DNA from: JAWLHU01 sp041690255
Lineage (GTDB): Bacteria > Bacillota > Sulfobacillia > Symbiobacteriales > Symbiobacteriaceae
Reading direction: 5' to 3'
DNA: 64,000 bases
Assembly (NCBI GenBank): GCA_041690255.1
Contig: JAWLHU010000014.1
Location: 124,001 to 188,000, forward strand
Below, in pieces: positions 15,749 to 24,778 of this stretch. The position numbers and the translations under genes were made by a program. Below the pieces are notes generated by a model that saw only the letters and a list, made by a program, of their open reading frames with translations, searched no databases and was not told the DNA's origin. How positions within the stretch are numbered: position 1 is the stretch's first letter; every line of letters starts with the position of its first letter.

Positions 15749-17932
15749 ATGACAGACGCAACGACCCGACGAGCGCTCCGGTTGGCAGACTACTATGCCT
15801 GGAACTCGATCACCGACGTCGCACTCTCCCCCGACGGTCGCCTGGCGGCCTATGTCCAGCGTGGCACCCGCAAGTCTAAGAACGATCACTACACCAACCT
15901 CTGGCTGGCCGAGACCAGCGGTGGCCAGGAGCCCCATCGGCTCACCCGCACGCTGAGCCAGGACAGCGCACCCGCCTTCTCGCCCTGCGGTCGCTACCTC
16001 GCCTTCCTCTCCGACCGCGAGGATGAGCTTGAGGTGGCAGAGGCCCTCACCAATGAGAAAGAGCCCAAGGGCAAGAAGCCCAAGGCGCAGGTCTGGCTCT
16101 TTGACCTGGCCCGAGGCGGCGAGCCCCGCCAGGTCACGAATCTGCCCGAGGGTGTGAGCAGCTTCGACTGGTCGCCCGACGGCACCCGCCTGGTGATCGC
16201 AGCCCGCACGCCAACGGAGATGCAGCAGAAGTACCTGGAGGCGATCCGGGGTGAGGAGCACGGTCCGGTGCAACTGAACCGTATGCAGCACAAGCGGGAC
16301 GGCCGGGGCTTCCTCGATGAGGTGAAGACCCACCTACACCTGGTAGATGTGGCCACGCGGACCGCCACCCAGTTGACCGATGGACCTTGTGATGAGGCAG
16401 AGCCACAGTGGGCGCCCAACGGCGAGTGGATCGCCTTCGCCAGCAACCGCACCGGTAACGCCGATGCGAACTACCGCACGGATCTCTGGGTCATCCGCCC
16501 GGACGGCAGCGAGTGCCGGCGGGTCACCTTCGGTGACGTGAGCGCCAACGGCCACCGCTGGTCGCCGGACTCCCGCTCCCTCGCCTTCGTCTCCGGCCTC
16601 GAACCGGAGAACGCCTACAAGCTGCGCCATCTCCTGCTGGTCGATCTCGCCGGTGCCGAGCCGGTGGCTGACCTCGCCGCCTGCGTGGGCGAGGGCTGGT
16701 CCGAGATCGGCGGCATCGTGCCGAACCTGGTGTCCGGAATGGATCCCGTGGCGAACGGCCGCCGGTACCCGCAGCCCATCCACCAGACCCCGTACCGGGT
16801 CCTGACCGCAGCGCTTGACCGCATCGTCATGGGTGCCCCCATGTGGGCGGATGCCGAGACGATCATCGTGCGGGCCGGTGACCGGGGCCAGACCCGGCTC
16901 CTCCGGGCGAACACCGCGGGTGAGGCAGCCTTCATCTACCCGGCGGATCGGTTCCAGGAGGTCGGGGTGTGCGCCGTAGCCGGTGGGAAGTTGGTCGCGG
17001 TCCTTGACAGCCCGCAGGCGGGGCCGGATCTCTACACCCTCCCCGCCGCCGCCCCGGGCAGCGCCGATCCGACCCGCTTGACGGCGCTCAACGCAGCCAT
17101 TGTGGCCGAGCGGGACCTGGCCCGCTATGAGCGCATTGAGTATACGGGCAGTAAGGGCGACACGGTGGAGGCCCTGGTGGCGGTGCCACACGGCTGGACG
17201 GCCGATGCCGGAAAGGCCCCGCTGGTGGTCTCGATCCACGGCGGCCCCATGGCCTACGATGCGCCCAGCTTCCACTTCCTGCGTCAATACTGGGCCGGCA
17301 TGGGCTACCTGGTCCTCATGGTCAACTACCACGGCTCGATCAGCTATGGCGAGGCCTTCTGCGAATCGATCCGTGGCCAGTGGGGGCCAGCAGAGCACGG
17401 CGACCTGGAGGCTGGCGTGGACGCCCTGATCGCCAGGGGCTGGGCCGATCCGGAGCGCCTCTACGTGACCGGGTTCAGCCAGGGCGGCATTATGACCAAC
17501 TGGGCCGTCGGCCATACCGATCGGTTCCGTGCCGCCGTGAGCGAGCACGGCATGTGGAATTACATGATGTCCTACGGCACCGACGACTGCCACAACTGGT
17601 GGCAGGACGATCTGGGCGTGCCGTGGCAGAACCCGGAGGGTTACATGAAGATGTCGCCCGCCTCCGGCGTGGCGAATATCAAGACCCCTACCCTGATCAT
17701 GGCGGGCCAGGAGGACTGGCGCTGCCCGCTGGTCGAGTCGGAGCAGATGTATATCTCGCTCATGAAGCGGGGGGTGCCGACCGGCTTGGTCGTCTACCAG
17801 GGCGAGCATCACGCCCTCAGCAAGCCCCGCCGCATGATCGACCGTGTCCGTCGCCTCTGCGACTGGTTTGCTCAGTATGGTGGTCTCCCTCTGGCGGATG
17901 ATACCGCAGAAGGGTATCCTGACCAGCATTAG
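15749..17932 (+). CDS. S9-family prolyl oligopeptidase-like peptidase
   Basis: 727 aa, ATG start after AGAAGGAGCC. The N-terminal two thirds is a WD40-like beta-propeller (repeats such as LSPDGRLAAYV, FSPCGRYLAFLSDRED, WSPDGTRLVIA, WSPDSRSLAFVS). The C-terminal alpha/beta-hydrolase domain carries the nucleophile in GFSQGG (Ser577), Asp656 in AGQEDW and His687/688 in YQGEHHAL; SIHGGPMAY forms the oxyanion region. No signal peptide is present, so it is cytoplasmic and probably trims peptides (acylaminoacyl-peptidase type). The last 17 codons or so lie inside a repeat that recurs after the next gene (17879-17986), so the natural C-terminus has been replaced or extended by that element. Confidence 0.9.
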   Translation: MTDATTRRALRLADYYAWNSITDVALSPDGRLAAYVQRGTRKSKNDHYTNLWLAETSGGQEPHRLTRTLSQDSAPAFSPCGRYLAFLSDREDELEVAEALTNEKEPKGKKPKAQVWLFDLARGGEPRQVTNLPEGVSSFDWSPDGTRLVIAARTPTEMQQKYLEAIRGEEHGPVQLNRMQHKRDGRGFLDEVKTHLHLVDVATRTATQLTDGPCDEAEPQWAPNGEWIAFASNRTGNADANYRTDLWVIRPDGSECRRVTFGDVSANGHRWSPDSRSLAFVSGLEPENAYKLRHLLLVDLAGAEPVADLAACVGEGWSEIGGIVPNLVSGMDPVANGRRYPQPIHQTPYRVLTAALDRIVMGAPMWADAETIIVRAGDRGQTRLLRANTAGEAAFIYPADRFQEVGVCAVAGGKLVAVLDSPQAGPDLYTLPAAAPGSADPTRLTALNAAIVAERDLARYERIEYTGSKGDTVEALVAVPHGWTADAGKAPLVVSIHGGPMAYDAPSFHFLRQYWAGMGYLVLMVNYHGSISYGEAFCESIRGQWGPAEHGDLEAGVDALIARGWADPERLYVTGFSQGGIMTNWAVGHTDRFRAAVSEHGMWNYMMSYGTDDCHNWWQDDLGVPWQNPEGYMKMSPASGVANIKTPTLIMAGQEDWRCPLVESEQMYISLMKRGVPTGLVVYQGEHHALSKPRRMIDRVRRLCDWFAQYGGLPLADDTAEGYPDQH

Positions 17933-17986
17933 TCCGCGGCCTTAACGTCACCCCCCGGCAACTCTCTGCCGGGGGGTGCTCCATTC
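17879..17986 (+). repeat. Two-hairpin dispersed repeat, copy A
   Basis: The first 47 bases (17879-17925) match 20483-20529 at 42 of 47 positions. A less conserved stretch follows, then a shared strong hairpin (CCCCCCGGC at 17951-17959 with GCCGGGGGG at 17968-17976) and a shared tail TCCATTC. The first half holds its own hairpin GATACC-N7-GGTATC. Copy A overlaps the 3' end and stop codon of the S9 peptidase gene. Confidence 0.8.
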
Positions 17987-18058
17987 CCTGAACATAGAAC
18001 AAACCAAGTTAAATTAAAATCTCATCCTTCCATAAATACATCCACAATAGGTGGGCGT

Positions 18059-18064
18059 TATAAT
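18059..18064 (+). promoter_or_regulatory. Candidate -10 element for the lamin-tail protein gene
   Basis: A perfect TATAAT lies in an AT-rich stretch (18001-18075) 33 bases before the GTG start. The -35 region (around 18035-18041, AATACA/ATACAT) is poor, which may mean activator dependence. Confidence 0.5.
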
Positions 18065-18096
18065 AGAGTAAGTTTTGAAGGAAGGGAAGCGATCTC

Positions 18097-20466
18097 GTGA
18101 AACACTGGATCCAACGGATTGTCGTGTTGCTGACCGTCAGTATGCTGCTCACCGGACTACTCCCAGTCATGACGCCTCAGGCAAGCGCTGCCACCTGCAC
18201 CGTCTCCCAGACCGCTGACGGTCGCCCTTATGTGGCACCCACAGCGACTGGCCCCGGCTCCGGTAAGGTAGTCGGCTTTGACAATACCCATGGCGAGACC
18301 GCCGGCAACGCCGACTGGGTTCTGGACGGAGGCTTTTCCGACATGGCCTGCGCCCTGGCAGGGCAGGGGTACCAGGTAGAGGAGATCCGTGCCTACCCGT
18401 TGACTCTGACGACCCTGAACAGCTACGACGTGGTGGTGTTCGCAGAGCCGAACATTCCTCTCACGACCGCGGAGGAGCAGGCGCTCACCGACTATGTCTC
18501 CGCCGGTGGGGGTCTCCTGCTGGTGGGTGATCACTACCAGGCTGACCGGAATCTCAACACCTGGGATGCCACGGAGGTTTTTAATGGATTCCGTCGTGGC
18601 CACTATGGCCAGAGCTACTCTGCCCCATCGTACAACTACAACGGATTAACGACCGGTACGACGTACACGTTCAACGGTGGAACCGACTGGCTGGCGAGCG
18701 CCTTTGGTCTTCGCTTCCAGTTCAACGCCATGGATCTGGTGGATTCGACCAATAATCCCATCCAGGCAGGCAACCCCTCCGACCCGGATGATCCGGGCAT
18801 CCTGGCCCCCTCGCTGACCTATAACCTGACCACCGGTGTGAATTCGGTGGCCACCTACGCGGGAGCGACCATCGCCATTGTCGATCCGACCAAGGCCATG
18901 GGCATTATCTATCCGAACAAGGGGTCGCTCAAGCGGTGGACCTACGCCGAGTCCACGGATCCTGTCGCTCTCTACACCGACAACGTGGGGACACCGGCTG
19001 GAGGCAGTGCGACCTACGGTGGCATTCATGAGGGTGCCTACGTGGCGATTGCCAAGCCCAGCGCCGGCAAGGTGGCCGCGGCGGGTGACAGCTCGCTCTT
19101 CGAAGACAGCACGCCGAAGTACAAGCGTGAAGACACCGGTTCCACGAAGTCGACCCACCCCGGTTGGTCCGACCGGGACCACGACACGCTAGGCATTAAC
19201 CTGGTCAACTGGCTGGCCACGCCGGATGCGACGGTCGGGATCGACGCTTCCCTGCGGCAGCCGGCTACGCAGGTGGTCTACGATCCGTACACCCTGACGG
19301 AACCCATCAGCGAGCCCTGGTCCACACCGCCCACCGGCTACCTCTGGTACGATGCCAGCACCTTCAAGGCAGGGGCGTATAATGGAACCACCTCGGGGGG
19401 CGGTGGCGGCGGCACGCCAACCTGGGACTGGAATCCCATTCCGGCTAACGCCTACCCTGGTAACCACCTGGCGGTCTATCTTGACGGCTCAGGGTTGGCG
19501 ACCAGCACCACGTATGACACGAAGGCCTACCTCTATGTCACCGGCTCTGGCACCCAGGTCTCGCAGCGGTATAACCGGTCGACGGGCCTCTATGCGGATG
19601 CCCTGACATCGCAGAACCTGACCTCATCTGGCAGTGGCACCCTGAAGCGCTGGGAGTTCTGGACGCTCAGCTCCACCACAACAGACCGGGCGCTCAGCGT
19701 GAGGTTGAAGGTCAACGGTACCACCGAGGTGACCAAGAGTATCAACCAGGTGGCGACGGGCTCGTACGGCTACCTGACCGTTGAGCAGTCCCTGGGCTAC
19801 AGCGACGGCCTGCACGCCGCCCTCTTCACTGCCAACGGCACGCTGAACACGGCTGTCCGTGTGATGCCAAATGCCGACACGACGATCACGCTTCCGGCTG
19901 GCACCTATACCCTCGACATCCATAACGATGCCGGCGCTGTGCTGGACAACGTGAGCGTGACCATTGCGGCGGGCACGACGGTCTCACTCGCCTCCCTGCT
20001 GCAGCCGGCACCGACCGGCAAGCTCCTGATCAGCGAGGTCTTCTACGATACTCCTGGCACGGACGATGTCGAGGAGTGGATCGAGCTGTACAACGGCACC
20101 GGCAGCGCAATCAACCTGAACGGGTACTCGCTGACCGACAACGTAGGCACCTGGCAGATCCCCAGCGCCACCATTGCTGCGGGAGACCGGCTGGTGGTTG
20201 CCCGCAACACGAGCGGTTTCAGCGCTCTGTATGGCTTCAGTCCAGATCTCGCCGGGCTGACCCTGGCGCTCGGTAACAGCGGCGACCGTGTGATCCTGAA
20301 GGATTCCACCGGGGCGGAGCTGGACCGGGTGGCCTGGGAAGGCAATCTGTCGGGCTGGACAATCAGTGCGTCGACCGGCTCCTCGATCTACCGCCCGGAC
20401 CTGACGGTGGATACGGACTCTGTCTCGGACTGGGCCGCGACAGGGAGCGAGACCCCGGGCTACTAG
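18097..20466 (+). CDS. Secreted multidomain protein with GATase-like N-terminus and lamin-tail C-terminus
   Basis: 789 aa, GTG start after GAAGGAAGGGAA. Residues 1-32 form a signal peptide (VVLLTVSMLLTGLLP, cut after ASA). Residues about 45-370 resemble a class-I glutamine-amidotransferase-like/DUF4350-type domain (VVGFDNTHGETAGNADWVL, YDVVVFAEPNIPLT, SAGGGLLLVGDHYQ). A serine/glycine linker (TSGGGGGGTP near 430) leads to an Ig-like beta region. Residues about 640-789 form a lamin-tail domain (LLISEVFYDTPGTDDVEEW, ELYNGTGSAINLNGYSL, LGNSGDRVILKDSTGAELD). Lamin-tail domains occur on bacterial surface nucleases and binding proteins. No nuclease motif is evident here, so function is unknown; a surface-binding or polymer-processing role is possible. 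Confidence 0.7.
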   Translation: MKHWIQRIVVLLTVSMLLTGLLPVMTPQASAATCTVSQTADGRPYVAPTATGPGSGKVVGFDNTHGETAGNADWVLDGGFSDMACALAGQGYQVEEIRAYPLTLTTLNSYDVVVFAEPNIPLTTAEEQALTDYVSAGGGLLLVGDHYQADRNLNTWDATEVFNGFRRGHYGQSYSAPSYNYNGLTTGTTYTFNGGTDWLASAFGLRFQFNAMDLVDSTNNPIQAGNPSDPDDPGILAPSLTYNLTTGVNSVATYAGATIAIVDPTKAMGIIYPNKGSLKRWTYAESTDPVALYTDNVGTPAGGSATYGGIHEGAYVAIAKPSAGKVAAAGDSSLFEDSTPKYKREDTGSTKSTHPGWSDRDHDTLGINLVNWLATPDATVGIDASLRQPATQVVYDPYTLTEPISEPWSTPPTGYLWYDASTFKAGAYNGTTSGGGGGGTPTWDWNPIPANAYPGNHLAVYLDGSGLATSTTYDTKAYLYVTGSGTQVSQRYNRSTGLYADALTSQNLTSSGSGTLKRWEFWTLSSTTTDRALSVRLKVNGTTEVTKSINQVATGSYGYLTVEQSLGYSDGLHAALFTANGTLNTAVRVMPNADTTITLPAGTYTLDIHNDAGAVLDNVSVTIAAGTTVSLASLLQPAPTGKLLISEVFYDTPGTDDVEEWIELYNGTGSAINLNGYSLTDNVGTWQIPSATIAAGDRLVVARNTSGFSALYGFSPDLAGLTLALGNSGDRVILKDSTGAELDRVAWEGNLSGWTISASTGSSIYRPDLTVDTDSVSDWAATGSETPGY

Positions 20467-20482
20467 GCCGGGGAGAGGAATC

Positions 20483-20590
20483 GGTGGACTCCCTCTTGCG
20501 GACAATACCGTAGAAGGGTATCCTGACCAAGACAGACTCCACTGCAATGACGCCGCCCCCCGGTGCTTGTCTGCCGGGGGGCGTTCCATT
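20483..20590 (+). repeat. Two-hairpin dispersed repeat, copy B
   Basis: Partner of the 17879-17986 element. The first 47 bases are 89 % identical, the second hairpin is CCCCCCGG-N8-CTGCCGGGGGG, and the tail TCCATTC is shared. It starts 16 bases after the stop codon of the lamin-tail protein gene. Both copies therefore sit at gene 3' ends in the same orientation, which would suit a mobile terminator or RNA-processing element. Confidence 0.8.
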
Positions 20591-20657
20591 CATGGCTCCG
20601 CCCGCTCATGCGGAGACTAGGAGCACAGGTTACGTCAGGTGAGAAAGGTGGCTCCCC

Positions 20658-22025
20658 ATGCCCAATGATTTCGCTGCGCTGGGAATCCGGCGCGAACTGG
20701 TAGATGCGCTGAACCGACAGGGCCTGAAAGAGCCGACGCCGATCCAGGAGCAGGCGATCCCGCCCCTGCTCCAGGGGCGCGACGTGATCGCGCAGGCCCA
20801 GACCGGCACCGGCAAGACCCTCGCCTTCCTCCTGCCGATCATGGAGAAGGTGAATCCGGCGGATCCGCATTTGCAGGCGCTGATCCTGACCCCGACCCGG
20901 GAGCTGGCGCTGCAGATTACCAACGAAGCGAAGAAGCTGGCCCCGGTGGTCGGGGTGAATATCCTTGCTACATACGGCGGGCAGGACGTCGAGCGGCAGA
21001 TCAAGCGGCTGGCGGGCGGGACACAGATCGTGGTCGCCACCCCGGGACGGTTGCTGGACCACCTGAACCGGGGGACGATCCGGCTCGGCCAGGTGACCAT
21101 GCTGGTGCTGGACGAGGCCGACCAGATGCTCCACATGGGTTTCCTGGAAGATGTGGAGACGATCATCCTGAGGACGGCCCAGGACCGGCGCACCATGCTC
21201 TTCTCGGCAACCATGCCCGAACCGGTCAAGGTCCTTGCCCGCCGCGTCATGAAGAAGCCGCTGGAAATCGCCGTTCAGACCCGGCGGATCACGTTAGATG
21301 CGATCCAGCAGGTCATGATCGATGCGAACGACAAGAACAAGATCGATCTGCTCACCGAGAAGATCACCGAGTACAATCCCTACCTGGCGGTCGTCTTCTG
21401 CCGGACGAAGCTCCGGGCGGATCAGGTATACGATGAACTGCTCACCCGCGGCTTCAACGCCGATGTGCTCCACGGAGATCTCTCCCAGCAGAAGCGGGAA
21501 CAGGTGATGCGCCGCTTCCGAGAGGCGAAGACCCAGATCCTTGTCGCGACCGATGTAGCCGCCCGCGGCATTGATGTGGAAGGCGTGACCCATGTCTTCA
21601 ACTTCGATATTCCCCACGATGTGGAGAGCTACATTCACCGGATCGGCCGGACGGGTCGGGCCGGCGAGACGGGCGTGGCGGTAACATTCGTGACGCCCCG
21701 TGACTACGAGTACCTGCGCCTGATCGAGGCGGGGATCAAGTCTACGCTGGAACGGCTGAACGCCGGCGGTGGGAAGGGTGCCGGGGCCGGGCGGACGGTG
21801 CGCATCGCCCGGGAGCCGAGGCCGGAGGGGGTTTCCCGCCGGGAGTTCGCCCGGGACAGGGCCAAGCGGTCCGGCGAGCCGGGGCAGGAAAGCCTGGGCA
21901 AGGCCGGGGGCCGCGGCGCCCGTGGCGGTCAGGCTGGGCGCAGCGCACAGGGCGCAGCGGAAGGCCCCCGGCGCGCAGGGCGTGGCAGCACCGACGCTCC
22001 CCGGCGCGGCGGGCCGAAGCGCTAG
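20658..22025 (+). CDS. DEAD-box RNA helicase (CshA-like)
   Basis: 455 aa, ATG start after GAGAAAGGTGG. All helicase motifs are present: Q motif (GLKEPTPIQEQAI), motif I AQTGTGKT near residue 50, PTREL, motif II DEAD (VLDEADQML), motif III SAT, ARGIDVEGVTHVFNFD and motif VI HRIGRTGRAG. The C-terminus (about 375-455) is a basic Gly/Arg-rich tail with GGRGARGGQAGR, as in RNA-binding tails of cold-shock and degradosome helicases. It would unwind RNA in ribosome assembly or mRNA turnover. Monocistronic by layout. Confidence 0.92.
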   Translation: MPNDFAALGIRRELVDALNRQGLKEPTPIQEQAIPPLLQGRDVIAQAQTGTGKTLAFLLPIMEKVNPADPHLQALILTPTRELALQITNEAKKLAPVVGVNILATYGGQDVERQIKRLAGGTQIVVATPGRLLDHLNRGTIRLGQVTMLVLDEADQMLHMGFLEDVETIILRTAQDRRTMLFSATMPEPVKVLARRVMKKPLEIAVQTRRITLDAIQQVMIDANDKNKIDLLTEKITEYNPYLAVVFCRTKLRADQVYDELLTRGFNADVLHGDLSQQKREQVMRRFREAKTQILVATDVAARGIDVEGVTHVFNFDIPHDVESYIHRIGRTGRAGETGVAVTFVTPRDYEYLRLIEAGIKSTLERLNAGGGKGAGAGRTVRIAREPRPEGVSRREFARDRAKRSGEPGQESLGKAGGRGARGGQAGRSAQGAAEGPRRAGRGSTDAPRRGGPKR

Positions 22026-22055
22026 CGGCTACCGTTGCCGCTCAGCCCAGTGCAG

Positions 22056-23963
22056 TTACCCCTGCCGGTTCGCTCGCTCCTGCTCGATCGCCTCGACCTT
22101 CTCCGCGAGCTCAGCCCAGCGGTCCATGGCCTGGCTCAGCTCAGCCTCCGCCTTCGCATGCTGAGCGGAGAGCTCCTGGAGCCGGGTGTAGTCGGTCGCA
22201 GCCTCCTCCATCGCCTGGGCCAGGCGGGCTACCTCAGCCTCCGCCGCTGCGACCCGCTCCTCGATCATCTCCCACTCCCGCTGCTCTTTGAAGCTTAGCT
22301 TCAACTGGGGTTGGCGAGTCCGCTCAACCACGGGAGGAGCCGGCGTAGAATCAACCGGCGCAGCGACCATGGGAACCTCTTCGGCCAGGTACTCCGAGCA
22401 CGAGCCGACGTACCGCCGGATCCCACCGGGCTCTAAGCAGAAGAGATGCTCGGCCGTCCGGTCAAGGAAGTACCGGTCGTGCGAGACCGTCACCACAACC
22501 CCGGGGAACCGCTCCAGATACTCCTCGAGGATTGTCAGGGTCTCAATATCCAGGTCGTTGGTCGGCTCGTCCAGCAGGAGCACGTTCGGCTCCTCCATGA
22601 GCTTCCGCAGGAGGTAGAGCCGGCGCCTCTCTCCGCCGGAGAGCTTGCCAATCTCCGTCCACTGGACCTTGGACGGGAAGAGGAAGCGCTCGAGCATCTG
22701 CGAGGCGGTGATCGTGGCGCCATCTGGCGTCTTGACCACCTCGGCGACATCCTTAATGTACTCGATCACCCGCTGCTCGGGGTTCATCTCCTCGATCTCC
22801 TGGTCGTAGTAGACCAGGCGGACCGTCTTGCCCATGGTCACCTCGCCGCTGTCGGGGGCCAGCCGCCCGGCGATCAGCTTCAGCAGGGTCGACTTGCCGC
22901 TGCCGTTCGGCCCCACCACGCCGATCCGGTCCCGTTGCCGGAAGGTGTAGCTGAACTGGTCGATCAGGGTCCGGCCCTCGAACCCCTTGGTGACACTGTG
23001 CAGTTCAATGATCTCCCGCCCCAGCCGGTGCGAGGCGACCCCGATCTCTACCTTGCCGCCCGCTGCCTCCGGCTCCTGCTCCATAATCGCATGAACCCGG
23101 TCGATGCGCGCCTTCTGCTTGGTTGACCGGGCCTTGGCCCCGCGGCGCAACCAGGCCAGCTCTCGCCGTAGCAGGTTCTGCCGCCGGTCCTCCCGAACGC
23201 TCTGGGTCGCCTCCCGCTCCGCCTTCTGCTCCAGGAACTTCTCGTAGTTCCCCTCGTAGCTGTAGAGCCGGCGATCATCCAGCTCCAGAATTCGGGTGAC
23301 CACCCGGTCCAGGAAGTAGCGGTCGTGGGTAACCAGCAAGAGCGCCCCGGTGAAGCGGGCCAACTGCTCCTCCAGCCAAGCGACTGTGGCACTGTCAATA
23401 TGGTTGGTCGGCTCGTCAAGGATCAGGAGATCGGCGGGCTGGATCAGCGCCTGCGCCAGGGCGATCCGCTTCCGCTGCCCGCCCGAGAGCGTCTCCACCA
23501 CCTGGGTAAAGCCCGTAATGCCGAGCCGGGTCAGGATCGTCTTGGCCTGTGCCTCAATCGCCCAGAGTTGCTGGGCATCCATCTGCAGTTGGAGGTCGGT
23601 CAGCCGGCGCTGAAGCTTCTCGTCCGCCGGGTTGGCCTCCAGGTTGAAGAGGACCTGCTCGTAGTCCCGCACCAGGTGGAAGACCGGGCTCTCCCCGGCG
23701 AAGACCGCCTCCAGGACCGTCGCCCCCGCCGGGAACGATGGATTCTGCGCCAGATACTGAATCCGCAGCCCCTGCCGGGTGGTCACCGTGCCGGCGTCCG
23801 GCTCGACCAGCCGGGCCAGGACCTTCAGGAGCGTTGACTTCCCCGTGCCATTAAGGCCGACGAGGCCCAGCCGCTCCCCCTCGTCCACGCCCAGGGAGAG
23901 ATTCTCGAAGAGCCGCTTCTCCCCGTATGTCTTGGCCAGGTTCTCTGCTGTAAGGATGTTCAT
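22056..23963 (-). CDS. ABC-F family ATPase (Uup-like)
   Basis: 635 aa. Two ABC domains (GLNGTGKSTLLKVL near residue 37; GPNGSGKSTLLKLI near 350) with LSGGQRKR and LSGGERRR signatures, and LILDEPTNHID / LLLDEPTNDLD Walker B motifs. The inter-domain linker is the short Uup type, and a coiled coil at about 555-635 (RVAAAEAEVARLAQAMEEA) matches the Uup C-terminal DNA/RNA-binding coil. Uup acts on ribosome quality or assembly and on transposon precise excision in E. coli. It differs clearly from the other ABC-F at 11637-13559. Four bases downstream of the YwbE-like gene and on the same strand, so the two form an operon. Confidence 0.88.
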   Translation of the reverse strand: MNILTAENLAKTYGEKRLFENLSLGVDEGERLGLVGLNGTGKSTLLKVLARLVEPDAGTVTTRQGLRIQYLAQNPSFPAGATVLEAVFAGESPVFHLVRDYEQVLFNLEANPADEKLQRRLTDLQLQMDAQQLWAIEAQAKTILTRLGITGFTQVVETLSGGQRKRIALAQALIQPADLLILDEPTNHIDSATVAWLEEQLARFTGALLLVTHDRYFLDRVVTRILELDDRRLYSYEGNYEKFLEQKAEREATQSVREDRRQNLLRRELAWLRRGAKARSTKQKARIDRVHAIMEQEPEAAGGKVEIGVASHRLGREIIELHSVTKGFEGRTLIDQFSYTFRQRDRIGVVGPNGSGKSTLLKLIAGRLAPDSGEVTMGKTVRLVYYDQEIEEMNPEQRVIEYIKDVAEVVKTPDGATITASQMLERFLFPSKVQWTEIGKLSGGERRRLYLLRKLMEEPNVLLLDEPTNDLDIETLTILEEYLERFPGVVVTVSHDRYFLDRTAEHLFCLEPGGIRRYVGSCSEYLAEEVPMVAAPVDSTPAPPVVERTRQPQLKLSFKEQREWEMIEERVAAAEAEVARLAQAMEEAATDYTRLQELSAQHAKAEAELSQAMDRWAELAEKVEAIEQERANRQG

Positions 23964-23967
23964 TCGT

Positions 23968-24402
23968 CTACCTCCCGGTGGGCTCCCCGGCGCCCGGTAC
24001 AGTCAGGTTCTTCTTCACCCGGCCCACCGTCCGGTCCCGCAATTCCACCTTCATTCCATGTGGATGCGGCCCCCGCGTCAGCACCCGGAAGACCTCGCCC
24101 TCCACACCATCGGGCAGACCGCCCCCGAACCGGCGGGCCATTTGCTGCCCCTTCGTCTCCACGATCACCTTGTCCCCCGGCTCCACCGTGCGCCGGCGCT
24201 CCGCCCGGAAGACAGGCTCAGCGGCAGGCGCCTTCTCGGGCTCGGGTGGCCGCGCCTCCAGCGTCCAGGTAGCGGAGCCGTCGGCCTCTGTGGTCACCCC
24301 AGCCACCACATAGCCGCCCTGGCCGGTGTACCAGGCCAGATCCTTCACAGCGCTGGCGAGTTCCTTCACGTTCGCCAGATTCGCCTTGATCACATGTGAC
24401 AT
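23968..24402 (-). CDS. Hypothetical protein with YwbE-like (DUF2196) C-terminal segment
   Basis: 144 aa. The C-terminal half (PGDKVIVETKGQQMARRFGG, then LTRGPHPHGMKVELRDRT and VGRVKKNLTV) resembles the small YwbE/DUF2196 proteins, whose core reads HPHGIKVRLEDGQVGRVK. The first 75 residues are unassigned (WYTGQGGYVVAGVTTEADG) and end in a Pro/Glu/Ala linker. Short beta-barrel nucleic-acid-binding function is plausible but unproven. Located directly upstream of the Uup-like gene with its promoter region facing the MutS2-RsgA gene. Confidence 0.55.
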   Translation of the reverse strand: MSHVIKANLANVKELASAVKDLAWYTGQGGYVVAGVTTEADGSATWTLEARPPEPEKAPAAEPVFRAERRRTVEPGDKVIVETKGQQMARRFGGGLPDGVEGEVFRVLTRGPHPHGMKVELRDRTVGRVKKNLTVPGAGEPTGR

Positions 24403-24495
24403 GTATCAGCAAAGACCTCTCTTTTGTTTCATTCACGGTACCCACTTCCGGTATTGTACCAGAGAGCGGGATCGGAATCGCCCCCGAAATCTCCC

Positions 24496-24524
24496 TTGAC
24501 GCCATCCGCGGATTTCTGTATGAT
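24496..24524 (+). promoter_or_regulatory. Sigma-A type promoter of the MutS2-RsgA gene
   Basis: TTGACG at 24496-24501, 17-base spacer, TATGAT at 24519-24524. Transcription would begin near 24531, leaving a leader of about 270 bases before the TTG start. Confidence 0.8.
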
Positions 24525-24647
24525 CAAACCATATGAGACCAGAAGGGGAGTTGGGTGGATGTCTGTCGTTCGTGTTATGGTGGTCAAAACCGCATAACTT
24601 TTACGAACGGCGTATCACGCCCTTTCGCCTTGCATAAGTCAAAGCGG

Positions 24648-24675
24648 AGCCGTGAGGCATGCCTCGCGGCTTTTC
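24648..24675 (+). terminator. First leader terminator
   Basis: AGCCGTGAGGC at 24648-24658 pairs with GCCTCGCGGCT at 24661-24671 (one G-U), followed by TTTTCT. Confidence 0.75.
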
Positions 24676-24745
24676 TGTACCCGTCTGTCGGTTCCCCGCC
24701 ATTTCTGCGCGGGGGGCTGTGCTGCGGTATTTTGACGACACGAGA

Positions 24746-24778
24746 AGCCATGGGCGTGAGAGCGCCTGTGGCTTTTTT
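24746..24778 (+). terminator. Second leader terminator
   Basis: AGCCATGGGCG at 24746-24756 pairs with CGCCTGTGGCT at 24763-24773 (two G-U), followed by six T. It ends just before the CGAGGAGGAA ribosome binding site at 24786-24795. Confidence 0.8.

Noticed and set aside
16334..17929. 531-codon open frame on the minus strand
   Set aside because: Antisense shadow of the S9 peptidase gene; its composition (His/Arg/Gly-rich) matches no family. Other long antisense frames, for example 7290-8813 on the minus strand and 56936-58588 on the plus strand, were left out for the same reason.
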